From contig QCDD01000001.1 of assembly GCA_003281045.1 (NCBI GenBank), positions 1 to 62,207 on the forward strand: DNA of 62,207 nucleotides. Direction: 5' to 3'. Position 1 is the stretch's first letter. Every line of letters begins with the position of its first letter. The notes beneath the pieces are model-generated. The model did not search any database. It saw nothing but the letters and a program-made list of their open reading frames with translations, and was not told the origin of the DNA. This stretch comes from Pelagibacteraceae bacterium AG-349-L23. Lineage in GTDB: Bacteria > Pseudomonadota > Alphaproteobacteria > Pelagibacterales > Pelagibacteraceae. Both the position numbers and the translations under genes were made by a program. Positions 50,266 to 60,609 of this stretch are shown here, piece after piece.

Positions 50266-51159
50266 TTATTGGGATTTCCAGTCGCCTATTTTGCTAAATA
50301 AGAAATTTCTAAAAGCTGTCACTCTAGCAGTGTTTTTTAGAGATTGTGGATACACAAAGTGTGCTTCCGTAATTGGTCCCTCTGATTTTGGAAGAACTTT
50401 AATTATATTTCTTGAATTACTGACAAGATATTCTGGTAATGCTGCTAAACCAACACCAGCTTCTACTGCTAAAAGCAGTCCCATTACGCTATTTACCTTC
50501 ATAATCGGCTTTCGCTTTTTACCATCATGCATTCCTAATTTTAGCGCCCAATCTGGATTATAAACTGGTGATGGTGCCCCTTTGCCAAAAGATATAAATT
50601 TATGTTTATTTAAATCACCGAGTGTCTTAGGCATACCATGTTTCTCCAAGTACTTATTTGAACCATATATAAAGTACTTAAGATCAATCAACTTTTTTTG
50701 GATATAATTTAGTTGTTTTGGTCTTCTCATAAAAATACCGATATCAGCTTGTCTGGTACTCAAATCTAACTCTTTGTCCTCAAAAATAAGCTCTATTTCT
50801 ACCTCAGGGTTTAGACGCATAAATTCTTCAATTCTTGGAGTTAACCAATGTGTACCGAAACTTCTAACTGTTGTGATTGTTAATTTGCCAGTAGGTTTAT
50901 TTTTCTGATCTCCTAGAGATGTTTCCACTTCTTTTAATTTGCTAATTACTTCATGAGCAGTTTTAAAAACGTACTCTCCATTTTCTGTAAGTGTTAGACC
51001 TCTTGCATGTCTTTCAAATAACTGGACTTTTAGATCTTGTTCTAAGGATTGAATTTGTCTACTAATTGCAGATTGACTGAGGTTTAAATTAACAGTGGCA
51101 TTGGTAAAACTTCCTGCCTCCGCAACTGCATGAAATATTTTAAGTTTATCCCAATCCAT
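50266..51159 (-). CDS. LysR-family transcriptional regulator
   Basis: A 297-residue regulator. The N-terminal winged helix MDWDKLKIFHAVAEAGSFTN to LSQSAISRQIQSLEQDL (1-45) is the LysR DNA-binding domain, and residues 90-297 form the two-lobe inducer-binding domain. It resembles the aminoethylphosphonate/glycine-cleavage-like LysR group only broadly. It overlaps the reductase start by one base (same strand) and lies 100 bp upstream of fbpA, so it may regulate either, but no LysR T-N11-A half-site was pinned down. Confidence 0.88.
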   Translation of the reverse strand: MDWDKLKIFHAVAEAGSFTNATVNLNLSQSAISRQIQSLEQDLKVQLFERHARGLTLTENGEYVFKTAHEVISKLKEVETSLGDQKNKPTGKLTITTVRSFGTHWLTPRIEEFMRLNPEVEIELIFEDKELDLSTRQADIGIFMRRPKQLNYIQKKLIDLKYFIYGSNKYLEKHGMPKTLGDLNKHKFISFGKGAPSPVYNPDWALKLGMHDGKKRKPIMKVNSVMGLLLAVEAGVGLAALPEYLVSNSRNIIKVLPKSEGPITEAHFVYPQSLKNTARVTAFRNFLFSKIGDWKSQ

Positions 51160-52160
51160 TATTTATTTAAATCAACTAAAACCCTTCCAGTAATTTCACC
51201 CTTTAATATTTTAGGATAAGTTTCAATTAACTCCTCCAAACTTACTGTTTGAACAGATTTTTCTAACAAATTAAAATCAATTAGTTTTGTGGCTTCACCC
51301 CAAATAAATCCTCTTCTTCTAATACTACAATTTGCAGAGTCTATTCCCCAAAGTTTTATTCCTCGTAACATGAATGGAATAACATTAGTGTTAAGCTCAT
51401 TTGTGCTAGCATTTCCACAAACTGTAATAATTCCATTTGAGTTAGTTTGAACTATTGCATTTGCTAAAATTTTTCCACCGACTGTATCAACTACTCCATC
51501 CCATAAACCTTTATCTATAAGCTTAGGGTCTTTATCAAATTCACTACGATTTATAACATTTTTAGCACCTAACGATTTAAGATAATCTGCTTTTGAGTCT
51601 TTGCCTGATACAGCTGTTACATTGTATCCCATTTTATTTAGTATCATTACCGCAATACTTCCTACTCCTCCTGATGCTCCAGTAACTAAAACATCATTTA
51701 CTTTTGCACCAAGTAATATTTCTTCTCTTGCTTTAATTGCAAATGCAGCCATTAAAGAAGTAAAGCCTGCAGTTCCTAAAATCATTGCTTGTTTACTAGT
51801 TAAGTCATCTGGTTTCTTAACTAAAAAATCACCATTGACTTTTGCCATTTGCGAGTAACCACCATAAAAGATTTCTCCAACTCTAAACCCAGTTAAAATT
51901 ACTTGATCACCTGACTTAAACTTTGAATTTTCACTATCAACAACAGTTCCTGAAAAATCAATTCCAGGGATGTGAGGAAATTCTTTTACTAATCTTCCAC
52001 CATTTTTTAAAATCATTCCATCTTTAAAATTTAGATCTGAATAATCTACTTTGATGGTGACATCACCATGTTTTAAAAAACTTTTGTCAACTGATTTTAC
52101 TTCTCTTGTAAAGTTGTCACCTTCTTGATTTAAAACTAATGCTTTAAATTGATCTGACAC
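51159..52160 (-). CDS. acuI: YhdH/AcuI-family NADPH-dependent acrylyl-CoA reductase-like oxidoreductase
   Basis: A 333-residue zinc-independent medium-chain dehydrogenase. The opening QFKALVLNQEGDNFTREV, SDLNFKDGMIL (about 41-51), FPHIPGIDFSGTV, and the NADPH motif VTGASGGVGSIAV (about 157-169) match the YhdH/YhfP/AcuI subfamily. AcuI reduces toxic acrylyl-CoA formed during DMSP breakdown, a process relevant to marine bacteria; no dmd gene is in the window. It is cotranscribed with folE upstream (2 bp gap) and LysR downstream. Confidence 0.85.
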   Translation of the reverse strand: MSDQFKALVLNQEGDNFTREVKSVDKSFLKHGDVTIKVDYSDLNFKDGMILKNGGRLVKEFPHIPGIDFSGTVVDSENSKFKSGDQVILTGFRVGEIFYGGYSQMAKVNGDFLVKKPDDLTSKQAMILGTAGFTSLMAAFAIKAREEILLGAKVNDVLVTGASGGVGSIAVMILNKMGYNVTAVSGKDSKADYLKSLGAKNVINRSEFDKDPKLIDKGLWDGVVDTVGGKILANAIVQTNSNGIITVCGNASTNELNTNVIPFMLRGIKLWGIDSANCSIRRRGFIWGEATKLIDFNLLEKSVQTVSLEELIETYPKILKGEITGRVLVDLNK

Positions 52161-52162
52161 TT

Positions 52163-52777
52163 TTAATCTTTTGAATTGCTAATTAACCTTAAATATCTAT
52201 TTTGATAACTTAGGTCTTCTTTGAATTGACCTAAATAATAATTTGTAACTGTTGTTGCTTGTTCTTTTTTAATTCCTCTCATCGTCATGCACTGATGAGT
52301 TGAGTCTATTGTCACTGCTACTCCTTTGGCATCCAGTGCCCCCATTAGTGTATTCGCAATTTGCATAGTTAATCTTTCCTGAGTTTGCAATCTTTTTGAG
52401 AAAACCTCAACAACTCTTGCCAATTTACTTAACCCAACAACTCTTTCATTGGGAATGTAAGCCACATGAGCTTTACCTATAATAGGTGCCATGTGATGCT
52501 CACAATGACTTTGAACAGAAATATTCTTTTGAATAACCATGTCATCATACCCATCGACATCACCAAATGTTTTATCTAAAACCTGGATAGGATCTTCTTT
52601 ATAGCCTTTGAAATACTCTTTGAATGCTTTAACCACTCTTTTTGGTGTTTCCAATAATCCTTCTCGACTTGGATCCTCACCCATCCAAGCTAAAATAGTT
52701 TTAAAAGCTTCTTCAGCTTCCTTATCAGAAATCTTTTTAGAATTTTGATTATTATCTATATCTTTAACTAATTTCAT
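52163..52777 (-). CDS. folE: GTP cyclohydrolase I
   Basis: A 204-residue homodecameric zinc enzyme that converts GTP to dihydroneopterin triphosphate, the first step of folate synthesis. Zinc and active-site residues are in QSHCEHHMAPI (about 92-102), VGLSKLARVV near 117, and the HQCMTMRG motif near 163-170. It is relevant to the large folate-dependent demethylation capacity in this window. Its ATG is 76 bp from the divergent hisI gene. Confidence 0.95.
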   Translation of the reverse strand: MKLVKDIDNNQNSKKISDKEAEEAFKTILAWMGEDPSREGLLETPKRVVKAFKEYFKGYKEDPIQVLDKTFGDVDGYDDMVIQKNISVQSHCEHHMAPIIGKAHVAYIPNERVVGLSKLARVVEVFSKRLQTQERLTMQIANTLMGALDAKGVAVTIDSTHQCMTMRGIKKEQATTVTNYYLGQFKEDLSYQNRYLRLISNSKD

Positions 52778-52853
52778 GGTGGGTTTTATACCTATAAATG
52801 CGTATTTTTAAAATATTTAATATATCGAGATATGTGCTACATAATCACCGAAT

Positions 52854-53321
52854 ATGTTCAAAAAAAGAGAAAATGTGCTGGAAATTGAAGAAGGGAATCT
52901 ACTTTCTCCTAAATTTGATAATGATGGATTAATTCCTGTTATTACAATGTGTTCTCAAACAAAAGAAATTTTAATGCATGGTTATATGAATGTTGAAGCG
53001 TTAAAAAAAACTATCGAAACAAAAGAGGCTCATTATTACAGCAGATCAAGAAAAGCTATTTGGCATAAAGGTAAAACAAGTGGTTTTGTTCAAAAAGTAA
53101 CTGAAATCAAAATTGACGATGATCAAGATTCTGTTTGGTTAACTGTTGATATTGGTGATGGCGCTAGCTGTCATGTTGGTTATCGATCTTGTTTTTATAG
53201 ATCTATTCCACTTGGACCAATTGAAAATGGAAGAGAAGTACAGATGAAATTTACAGAAAAAGAAAAAAAATTTGACCCTGAAAAAGTTTATAAGGGCCAA
53301 CCTAATCCAACTAAAATTTAA
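52854..53321 (+). CDS. hisI: Phosphoribosyl-AMP cyclohydrolase
   Basis: A 155-residue enzyme of histidine synthesis that opens the purine ring of phosphoribosyl-AMP. The SRSRKAIWHKGKTSG motif (about 62-76) and the metal-binding VDIGDGASCHVGYRSCFYR (about 99-117) with two Cys are definitive. It is monofunctional, with no HisE domain. It stands alone here, separated from the HisD- and HisN-like genes, so histidine genes are dispersed. A small oxygenase gene starts 7 bp after its stop. Confidence 0.94.
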   Translation: MFKKRENVLEIEEGNLLSPKFDNDGLIPVITMCSQTKEILMHGYMNVEALKKTIETKEAHYYSRSRKAIWHKGKTSGFVQKVTEIKIDDDQDSVWLTVDIGDGASCHVGYRSCFYRSIPLGPIENGREVQMKFTEKEKKFDPEKVYKGQPNPTKI

Positions 53322-53328
53322 TATCACC

Positions 53329-53937
53329 ATGAGAGTATTTAATCCTTTTGGTCCTAAGATTGCTATAACTAAAATTCCAAAAAAAATAATAAATAAAATA
53401 AATAAAGAAGTGGATTTAATTGTAAATAATAAATCTAGATCAAAAAAAAGTGATTATTCTAAAGAACTTGTTGGTCAAGTAAAACAAGAGATAAGATTAT
53501 CAAATAAATTTGTAAATAAACATATTCTGAAATTCATTAAATCAAATGTGAAAAAATATATCAAGCAATGTACCAACAAGAATGTAAAAAAGATGAATTT
53601 AAAAAGTTTTTGGGTAGTAAGGCAATATAAGAATGAATATAACCCTGTTCATTTTCATAATGGCAATATCTCAGGAGTTGGCTATTTAAAGATACCAAAA
53701 AATATTACTAAAGGGACAAAAAGACTTAAAACAAACGGGACTATAGATTTTATACATGGTTCAAAATCTTTTTTAAGTAATAGTTTACATAATCACAATC
53801 CTAAAGTTGGTGATATGATTATATTTCCAAATTATTTAATGCATACTGCTTATCCTTTTAAAAGAGAGGGTGAAAGAAGATCTTTTTCATTTAATTTAGA
53901 TATTGATAAAAAAACATTTAATGTTTTCTATGGATAA
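53329..53937 (+). CDS. Putative 2-oxoglutarate/Fe(II) oxygenase (TIGR02466-like)
   Basis: From the ATG at 53329, 203 residues (an upstream in-frame ATG would run into hisI). The core NPVHFHNGNISGVGYLKIP (about 108-126) provides a His-rich iron motif, and GDMIIFPNYLMHTAYPF (about 164-180) provides the distal His, followed by RRSFSFNLDI with the 2-oxoglutarate Arg. The family is named as putative 2OG-Fe(II) oxygenase and has no established substrate. The gene overlaps the downstream DUF2237 gene by 8 bp. Confidence 0.75.
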   Translation: MRVFNPFGPKIAITKIPKKIINKINKEVDLIVNNKSRSKKSDYSKELVGQVKQEIRLSNKFVNKHILKFIKSNVKKYIKQCTNKNVKKMNLKSFWVVRQYKNEYNPVHFHNGNISGVGYLKIPKNITKGTKRLKTNGTIDFIHGSKSFLSNSLHNHNPKVGDMIIFPNYLMHTAYPFKREGERRSFSFNLDIDKKTFNVFYG

Positions 53938-54304
53938 AATTCAAAAAAATGTTCTTGGTGAAAAGTTAGAGGAATGTTCTCTAGATCCTTTAACAGGTTG
54001 GTATCGAGACGGCTGTTGTAATACTGATGAAAATGATCATGGTTTACACACAGTTTGTGCAAAAGTTACAACGGAATTTTTAGAGTGGTGTAAAGAAGCT
54101 GGGAATGATTTAATCACCCCACATCCCGAATTTGGATTTCCCGGCTTAAAAGATGGTGATGGATGGTGTGTTTGTGCTACTTGGTATGCTCGTGCAATAG
54201 AAGCTGGTAAAGGTTGTCCAATATTTTTAAAGAGCACTCATGAAAACACACTTAAAATTTTACCAATCGAAACTTTAAAAAAATTTGCAATAGATCTATC
54301 TTAA
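53930..54304 (+). CDS. DUF2237 family protein
   Basis: From the ATG at 53930, 124 residues. The family pattern is clear: NVLGEKLEECSLDPLTGWYRDGCCNT near the start, GLHTVCAKVTTEFLEWCKEAGNDL in the middle and GDGWCVCATWYARAI near 84-98. It is cysteine-rich (nine Cys by eye) and may bind a metal. The function of DUF2237 is unknown. It converges on the ETF-QO gene with no gap. Confidence 0.9.
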   Translation: MDKIQKNVLGEKLEECSLDPLTGWYRDGCCNTDENDHGLHTVCAKVTTEFLEWCKEAGNDLITPHPEFGFPGLKDGDGWCVCATWYARAIEAGKGCPIFLKSTHENTLKILPIETLKKFAIDLS

Positions 54305-55930
54305 TTACATATTACCATACTTAGGTCCACCACCACCTTCTGGGGTAACCCAAGTAATATTTTGTGATGGCTCTTTAATATCGCAAGTTTTGCAATGAAT
54401 ACAATTTTGAGAATTAATTACAAACTTTTGGACATTATTTTCATTTTGAACCTCATAAACTCCAACTGGACAATATCTTTGGGCAGGTTCATCAAATTTT
54501 TCTAACGTATAACTAATTGGCAAATTTGGATCTTTCAATTTCAAATGCACCGGTTGATTATCAGCGTGATTTGTACCGGTTAAATATACCGAGCTTGTTT
54601 TATCAAAAGTGATGATATTATCAGGTTTTGGGTATTCAATTTTAGGCATTTCATTTGCTGGCTTAAGTGTTTCGTGGTCAGCATGTTTATGTTTTAAAGT
54701 AAAAGGCATTCTACCTCTAAATAAAATTTGATCTATTCCTGTAAAAATAATACCCAAAATGAGACCCCAGCTAAAACTTGGTTTGACATTTCTAGCCTTA
54801 TAAAGCTCATCATAAACCCAGCTATTTTTGAACTTATCCTCAAAGATCGACAAATCTTTTTTCAATTTAAAATGTTCATCAATAGTTTCAGCAGCTATCA
54901 TTCCACTTTTCATGGCTGTATGCGAACCTTTTATCTTAGGCATATTAAGCGTACCCGCATCACATCCAACTAGTAATGCTCCAGGCATAAACATTTTCGG
55001 TAAACTTTGAAAACCACCTTCAATTAAAGCTCTTGCCCCATAAGAAATTCTTTTTCCACCTTCAATAATTTTTCTGATTGCTGGATGAGTTTTAAATCTT
55101 TGAAATTCATCAAAAGGAGATAAGTGAGGATTTTTATAATCTAATCCAATAACATAACCTAAAAAAACTTGTTTATTTTCAGCATGGTAAATAAAACTTC
55201 CACCATAAGTATTTTTATCTAATGGCCAACCAGCCGTATGCATGACCATTCCCTCTTCATAATTTTTTTCATCTATTTCCCAAATTTCTTTAAAACCAAT
55301 TCCATATTGTTGAGGATCTTTTCCTTTATCTAATTCAAACTTATTAATTAATTGTTTACCCAAATGACCTCTACAACCTTCTGCAAAAACAGTTACTTTA
55401 CCAATAAGATCAATACCAGGCTCATAACTATCTTTTTTATTTCCCTCTTTATCTAAACCCATATCTTGAGTTGCAACTCCTTTAACAGAGCCGTCATCGT
55501 TATATAATATTTCACTTGCCGGAAATCCTGGAAAAATTTCAACACCTAGTGCTTCAGCTTGTTCTGCAAGCCAGCGGCATAAGTTCGCAAGGCTTATAAT
55601 ATAATTTTTATGATTTTTTTGAACTGCTGGAAGCAACCAAGTTGGCCAGCTTAATGATTTATTCTTTCCTAAAAATAAAAATTTTTCTTTAGTGACTTTA
55701 GTTTTAATAGGTGCATCTAGTTCTTTCCAACCAGGAATTAGTTCATCTAAAGCTCTTGTTTCAAAAACATTTCCACTTAATATATGTGCACCTATTTCAG
55801 ATGCTTTCTCTAACAAACAAATATTTAATTCTGAATTTAGTTGTTTTAATTTAATAGCTGTAGCGAGTCCTGATGGACCCCCACCTACAATAACTACATC
55901 ATATTCCATTGTCTCTCTGGACATACTCAA
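54305..55930 (-). CDS. Electron transfer flavoprotein-ubiquinone oxidoreductase
   Basis: A 541-residue membrane-associated enzyme that passes electrons from reduced ETF to ubiquinone. The N-terminal FAD motif is DVVIVGGGPSGLATAIKL; GCDAGTLNMPKIKGSHTAMKSG is the UQ-domain conserved segment; the single 4Fe-4S cluster is held by Cys residues in QRYCPVGVYEV and CIHCKTCDIKEPSQN near the C-terminus. The final WVTPEGGGGPKYGNM is diagnostic. It lies just downstream of etfBA on the same strand (16 bp), together linking the demethylating dehydrogenases to the respiratory chain. Confidence 0.96.
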   Translation of the reverse strand: MSMSRETMEYDVVIVGGGPSGLATAIKLKQLNSELNICLLEKASEIGAHILSGNVFETRALDELIPGWKELDAPIKTKVTKEKFLFLGKNKSLSWPTWLLPAVQKNHKNYIISLANLCRWLAEQAEALGVEIFPGFPASEILYNDDGSVKGVATQDMGLDKEGNKKDSYEPGIDLIGKVTVFAEGCRGHLGKQLINKFELDKGKDPQQYGIGFKEIWEIDEKNYEEGMVMHTAGWPLDKNTYGGSFIYHAENKQVFLGYVIGLDYKNPHLSPFDEFQRFKTHPAIRKIIEGGKRISYGARALIEGGFQSLPKMFMPGALLVGCDAGTLNMPKIKGSHTAMKSGMIAAETIDEHFKLKKDLSIFEDKFKNSWVYDELYKARNVKPSFSWGLILGIIFTGIDQILFRGRMPFTLKHKHADHETLKPANEMPKIEYPKPDNIITFDKTSSVYLTGTNHADNQPVHLKLKDPNLPISYTLEKFDEPAQRYCPVGVYEVQNENNVQKFVINSQNCIHCKTCDIKEPSQNITWVTPEGGGGPKYGNM

Positions 55931-55946
55931 TTTTTTACAGATTATA

Positions 55947-56900
55947 TTATTTTTGTATAGTGTTTAATTTGTTCAATTCCTCTAAGAGCTGAGGAACTGC
56001 TTCAAAAAGATCAGCTTCAAGTCCATAATCTGCGACACTAAAAATTGGCGCTTCACCATCTTTATTGATCGCCACGATCACTTTACTTTCCTTCATGCCA
56101 GCTAAATGTTGTATAGCACCTGAGATACCAACAGCGATATACAAATCAGGAACAACAACTTTTCCAGTTTGACCAACCTGATGATCATTACTTATATATC
56201 CTGCATCAACTGCGGCTCTTGAGGCTCCGATAGCTGCATTTAATTTATCAGCTAAAGAAGTAATTAATTTAAAGTTATCACCACTCTGCATTCCTCTTCC
56301 ACCAGAAACAACAACTCTTGCTGTACCAAGTTCAGGTCTGTCTGATTTGACTTCTTCTCTTTTGATAAATTTTGTTTTTGCAAATTCTTCACCAGGATCT
56401 GCTTTTTCTATAGGAGCTGATCCACCTGAGCTTTCACATGAATCAAAAGATGTAGGTCTAATGGTTACACATTTTTTTGCATCTTTACTTTTAACAGTAG
56501 CAAAAGCGTTTCCTGCATAAATTGGTCTTAAAAAGGTATCAGGCGCAATAACTTTGATGATATCACTTATTTGAGATGTATCTAAAGCAGCAGCAATTCT
56601 TGGCATTAAATTTTTGCCAAAGGTATTAGCTGAACTGACAATATGTGAATAATTTTCAGCTAATTTTACAATTATGGGCGCAAAATTTTCAGCAACAAAG
56701 TTTTCATAGTGAGCAGCTTCAACTTGAATAACCTTTTTGATTAATGGTAATTCTGAAAGTGCTTTTGCAGCTTCATCACAATTATGTCCAATAATAACTG
56801 CATGTACGTCACTATCAATTTGAGAAGCTGCTGTACTTGCATTAAGTGTAAATGGCTTTAATTCTTTGTTGTTATGTTCTGCAATTAATAAAACCGACAT
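55947..56900 (-). CDS. etfA: Electron transfer flavoprotein alpha subunit
   Basis: A 317-residue subunit that holds FAD. The C-terminal motif set VVSGGRGMQSGDNFKLI (about 199-215), GASRAAVDAGYISNDHQVGQTGK and YIAVGISGAIQHLAGMKES (about 260-278) form the FAD pocket. Paired with etfB by a 1-bp overlap, ATG in the stop codon. It accepts electrons from acyl-CoA and dimethylglycine/sarcosine-type dehydrogenases. The DMGDH-like gene lies directly upstream of the pair. Confidence 0.96.
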   Translation of the reverse strand: MSVLLIAEHNNKELKPFTLNASTAASQIDSDVHAVIIGHNCDEAAKALSELPLIKKVIQVEAAHYENFVAENFAPIIVKLAENYSHIVSSANTFGKNLMPRIAAALDTSQISDIIKVIAPDTFLRPIYAGNAFATVKSKDAKKCVTIRPTSFDSCESSGGSAPIEKADPGEEFAKTKFIKREEVKSDRPELGTARVVVSGGRGMQSGDNFKLITSLADKLNAAIGASRAAVDAGYISNDHQVGQTGKVVVPDLYIAVGISGAIQHLAGMKESKVIVAINKDGEAPIFSVADYGLEADLFEAVPQLLEELNKLNTIQK

Positions 56901-57649
56901 TATATTACCTTAGCTTCATTTTTTAATTTTTGAACCAACTCAGCAACACTTGAGACTTTTATTCCAGCTTTTCTCTTAGGTGGCTCTTCAACTTTAATTT
57001 GCTCGATTCTAGGAGTTATATCTACCCCTAAATCTGACGCATTTAATTGCTCAATAGGTTTTTTCTTTGCTTTCATTATATTTGGTAATGAGGCATACCT
57101 TGGTTCGTTTAATCTTAAGTCACAAGTTACTATTGCTGGAACATTAATTTCAATTGTTTCTAAACCTTCATCTATCTCTCTAGTAACTTCTAATTTACCA
57201 TCTTTAATTTCAATTTTTGATGCAAAAGTTGCTTGTGGCCAATTTAAAAGTGCGCTTAACATTTGACCTGTTTGATTACAATCGTCATCTATTGCTTGCT
57301 TACCCATAAAAACTAAATCTGGTTTTTCTTTCTCAACAATTTTTTGTAACAATTTTGAAACAGCGAGCGGTTCAATTATACCATCAGTCTTAACAAGTAT
57401 TCCTCTATCTGCCCCAACTGCTAAAGCTTTACGAACAGTTTCTTGAGCTTTCTCTTCGCCGATACTTACTGCAACAACTTCTGTGGCTTTACCAGCTTCT
57501 TTAATTTTTACGGCTTCTTCGATAGCATTATCATCAGGAGGATTGGTAGACATTTTAACATTGTCAGTTACTACTCCTGTGTTGTCTTCTTTAACTCTGA
57601 TTTGAACGTTGTAATCAATTACTCTTTTTACTGCGACTAAAATTTTCAT
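56900..57649 (-). CDS. etfB: Electron transfer flavoprotein beta subunit
   Basis: A 249-residue subunit with the AMP site. Start [40 protein letters not shown] near 115-135; and [21 protein letters not shown] near 176-196, the recognition-loop segment that docks with dehydrogenases. It overlaps etfA and the upstream GcvT-fused dehydrogenase by one base each, so all three are translated in a row. Confidence 0.96.
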   Translation of the reverse strand: MKILVAVKRVIDYNVQIRVKEDNTGVVTDNVKMSTNPPDDNAIEEAVKIKEAGKATEVVAVSIGEEKAQETVRKALAVGADRGILVKTDGIIEPLAVSKLLQKIVEKEKPDLVFMGKQAIDDDCNQTGQMLSALLNWPQATFASKIEIKDGKLEVTREIDEGLETIEINVPAIVTCDLRLNEPRYASLPNIMKAKKKPIEQLNASDLGVDITPRIEQIKVEEPPKRKAGIKVSSVAELVQKLKNEAKVI

Positions 57650-60081
57650 TAAGCTCTCAATAATTTATTTTCAGCGTCATAAGGACTTTCATCTAATATT
57701 GTAGCTTCATACATCTTGCCTAAAATATCAACCTTTAGTTTCTCCCCTACATTAGCCAAGTCTGGTTTCACCATTGCTAATGCAATTGACTTATCTAATC
57801 TAAATCCATATTCACCACCTGTCGCTCTTCCAACAACTTTGTCATCTTTATAAATTGGATTATTGCCTAGTACATCTGAGTCAGTTGTATTATGAACTTC
57901 GAGAGTAACTAATTTATTATCAAAACCTTTTTCTCTCCACTTGTTTAAAGCTTCTAAACCTATGAAATTTCCTTTGTTGGGATGTACAAACCTATCTAAA
58001 CCCGACTCATAAGGTGAATATTCTATTGATAATTCTGTTCCAACTAATTTATAAGATTTTTCAATTCTCAAACTATTCATTGCTCTTATGCCAAAGGGTT
58101 TCAGTCCTAAATCTTTTCCAACTTCCATTAATTTATCAAAAATATGATTTTGATACTCAATTGGATGATGTAATTCCCAACCCAGTTCTCCAACAAAGTT
58201 TACTCGCATTGCATTTACTGGGGCATAACCAACATTAACATTTTTAGCTGTTAACCATTTAAAGTTTTCATTTGAAAAATCATCTGTAGAAACTTTTTGC
58301 ATTAATTGTCTTGCTTTTGGTCCAGCTACAACAAGTACCCCTGTGCTATTAGTTAAATCTTCAAATATCACTGATCCATCAGTTGGCATCCACTTTTGTA
58401 TCCAATCATGATCTAGTCTTAGATTTGCACCTGCTGAAACAAGGTAATAACTGTTTTCCGCCTCTTTCATGATTGTAAATTCTGAATGAACTCCACCTTT
58501 TGTATTAAGTGCATGACATAGATTTATTCTGCCAATTTTTTTTGGAAGTTTATTTGCAACTAAATAATCTAAAAATTCCTCAGCTTTAGGACCTTTAATT
58601 CGACATTTTGCAAATGCCGTCATATCTAATAGACCAACATTTTCTTTTACATTCTGACACTCTTTCTTAATTGCATCAAACCATTTTGATCTTCTAAATG
58701 ACCAATCATCTTTTTGCTCCATACCATCCGTTGCAAAAAAATTGGGTCTCTCCCAACCAAATTTTTGACCAAACACTGCACCTAAATCTTTCATTCTTTC
58801 ATAACATGGAGACGTTCTTAACGGTCTTGCAGCTGGTCTTTCCTCATCAGGATAATGAACAATAAAAACATGGCTATAAGCTTCTTCGTTTTTTGCTTTT
58901 AAATAAGATTTGGTTGCGTAATTTCCGTAACGTCTAGGTTCAACACCAAGCATATCAATTGTGGGTTCTCCATCAACAATCCACTCTGCTAGTTGCCAAC
59001 CTGCACCACCAGCAGCTGTAATACCAAAACTATGCCCCTCATTAATCCAAAAATTTTTTAATCCCCAAGCTGGACCAACTATTGGATTGCCGTCAGGCGT
59101 ATAACAAATTGCTCCATTGTAAACTTTTTTAACTCCCACCTCACCAAAAGCAGGAACTCTGTGAATAGCGCCTTCAATATGAGGTGCCAGTCGATCTAAA
59201 TCTTCTTGAAATAATTCGTATTCAGAGTCTTTTGATGGTCCTTCAACATAACAAGCTGGAGCACCATCTTCATAAGGACCTAATATTAATCCTCCCGCTT
59301 CTTCTCTCATGTACCATCTGCTATCACTATCTCTTAAGACTCCCATCTCAGGCAATCCTGCTTTTTTTCTTTTTTGAATTTCTGGATGTGGCTCTGTCAC
59401 GATATATTGATGTTCAACAGGTATTACTGGAATGTCTAATCCAACCATTTCACCTGTTTGACGCGCAAAATTTCCTGAGCAAGAAATAACATGTTCACAT
59501 TCAATTGAACCTTTATCTGTCTCAACTACCCAGCCACTTTTTGTTTGTCTGATTGCTGTAACAGCAGTATTTCTATAAATTTCCGCTCCCCTATTTCTTG
59601 CACCTGCAGCTAAAGCTTGTGTTAAATCAGCTGGCTGAATGTATCCATCCTCAGGATGTTGAATTGCGCCAATTAAATCATCGGTATGACATAAAGGCCA
59701 AATTTCTTTTACTTGTTGTGGTGATAAAAATTTTACATCAACACCAATAGTTTTAGCAACACCAGCATACTGATGATATTCATCCATTCTATCTTTGGTA
59801 CTTGCTAAACGAATATTTGAAACAACACTAAAGCCAACATTTTTTCCAGTCTCTTCCTCTAATGTTTTATAAAGATTGACTGCATACTTATGCAATTGAC
59901 CAACTGAGTAACTCATATTAAACAGCGGAAGTAATCCTGCTGCATGCCAAGTTGATCCAGATGTAAGTTCTTTTCTTTCAACTAAAACAACATCAGACCA
60001 GCCTTTTTTTGCTAAATGATAAAGAGCACTTACTCCAACGACACCACCACCAACTACAACAACTTTAGTTTTTGATTTCAT
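57649..60081 (-). CDS. FAD-dependent dehydrogenase fused to GcvT domain (dimethylglycine/sarcosine dehydrogenase family), copy B
   Basis: An 810-residue paralog of the gene at 19232. FAD motif [20 protein letters not shown], flavin-attachment His46 in [12 protein letters not shown], then GcvT-type folate domains ([37 protein letters not shown]). It is directly coupled to etfB by a 1-bp overlap, so electrons very likely go to this ETF. Dimethylglycine or sarcosine from glycine betaine breakdown are the typical substrates; which of the two copies handles which is not visible. Confidence 0.87.
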   Translation of the reverse strand: MKSKTKVVVVGGGVVGVSALYHLAKKGWSDVVLVERKELTSGSTWHAAGLLPLFNMSYSVGQLHKYAVNLYKTLEEETGKNVGFSVVSNIRLASTKDRMDEYHQYAGVAKTIGVDVKFLSPQQVKEIWPLCHTDDLIGAIQHPEDGYIQPADLTQALAAGARNRGAEIYRNTAVTAIRQTKSGWVVETDKGSIECEHVISCSGNFARQTGEMVGLDIPVIPVEHQYIVTEPHPEIQKRKKAGLPEMGVLRDSDSRWYMREEAGGLILGPYEDGAPACYVEGPSKDSEYELFQEDLDRLAPHIEGAIHRVPAFGEVGVKKVYNGAICYTPDGNPIVGPAWGLKNFWINEGHSFGITAAGGAGWQLAEWIVDGEPTIDMLGVEPRRYGNYATKSYLKAKNEEAYSHVFIVHYPDEERPAARPLRTSPCYERMKDLGAVFGQKFGWERPNFFATDGMEQKDDWSFRRSKWFDAIKKECQNVKENVGLLDMTAFAKCRIKGPKAEEFLDYLVANKLPKKIGRINLCHALNTKGGVHSEFTIMKEAENSYYLVSAGANLRLDHDWIQKWMPTDGSVIFEDLTNSTGVLVVAGPKARQLMQKVSTDDFSNENFKWLTAKNVNVGYAPVNAMRVNFVGELGWELHHPIEYQNHIFDKLMEVGKDLGLKPFGIRAMNSLRIEKSYKLVGTELSIEYSPYESGLDRFVHPNKGNFIGLEALNKWREKGFDNKLVTLEVHNTTDSDVLGNNPIYKDDKVVGRATGGEYGFRLDKSIALAMVKPDLANVGEKLKVDILGKMYEATILDESPYDAENKLLRA

Positions 60082-60135
60082 TAAGCGATTCCTACTAAAT
60101 TTTTATTCATAACGAAACAAAATTGTCATTTTTAA

Positions 60136-60609
60136 TCATATGGAGTTCCCTAATGGGATTGGGCTGGAGACCATGGTTGTTAGCCAGCAATCTTTTAGTG
60201 GACCATCTGTTTCATACTTTTCAACTTGCCAGTTAAACTTATGATAAATTTTATCTTTATCTAAAAGGATCACTTCAAATTGAGCCCAATTTTCACCACT
60301 TCCAAGCTTTGTTATGGTGTGACTTAAGTGATTGATCATCATTTGATAAGAGTCTCCTTTAATCATTCTTTTGAATTTATCTAAAGGACCAGTAACTTTT
60401 TTATTGTTAGGATGAGCAAAATTCCAGGTTTGTTCAATACCACTATCCTTATAAATAAGGTCATTTTTTTGAAGTCCTGATAATTGAATTTCTATAACTA
60501 TGTCAGGTTCAATATTACTATTAGGTTTTAGTAAATCTGCTTTTGAAATTGATACTGAAGTTAAAAAAATTAAAAAAGTACTAAATATTATTTGCAGTTT
60601 TTTTGACAT
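60136..60609 (-). CDS. Exported DUF4864-like protein
   Basis: A 157-residue protein with a signal peptide (1-24, cleavage near ISKA). The mature part fits DUF4864: IVIEIQLSGLQKNDL near the start of the domain, WNFAHPNNKKVTGPLDKF near 65-82, MIKGDSYQMMINHLS, and FNWQVEKYETDGPLKDCWLT near the end, the pattern of a cystatin-like alpha-beta fold. The function is unknown. Its start overlaps the upstream oxidoreductase gene by 29 bp. Confidence 0.72.
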   Translation of the reverse strand: MSKKLQIIFSTFLIFLTSVSISKADLLKPNSNIEPDIVIEIQLSGLQKNDLIYKDSGIEQTWNFAHPNNKKVTGPLDKFKRMIKGDSYQMMINHLSHTITKLGSGENWAQFEVILLDKDKIYHKFNWQVEKYETDGPLKDCWLTTMVSSPIPLGNSI

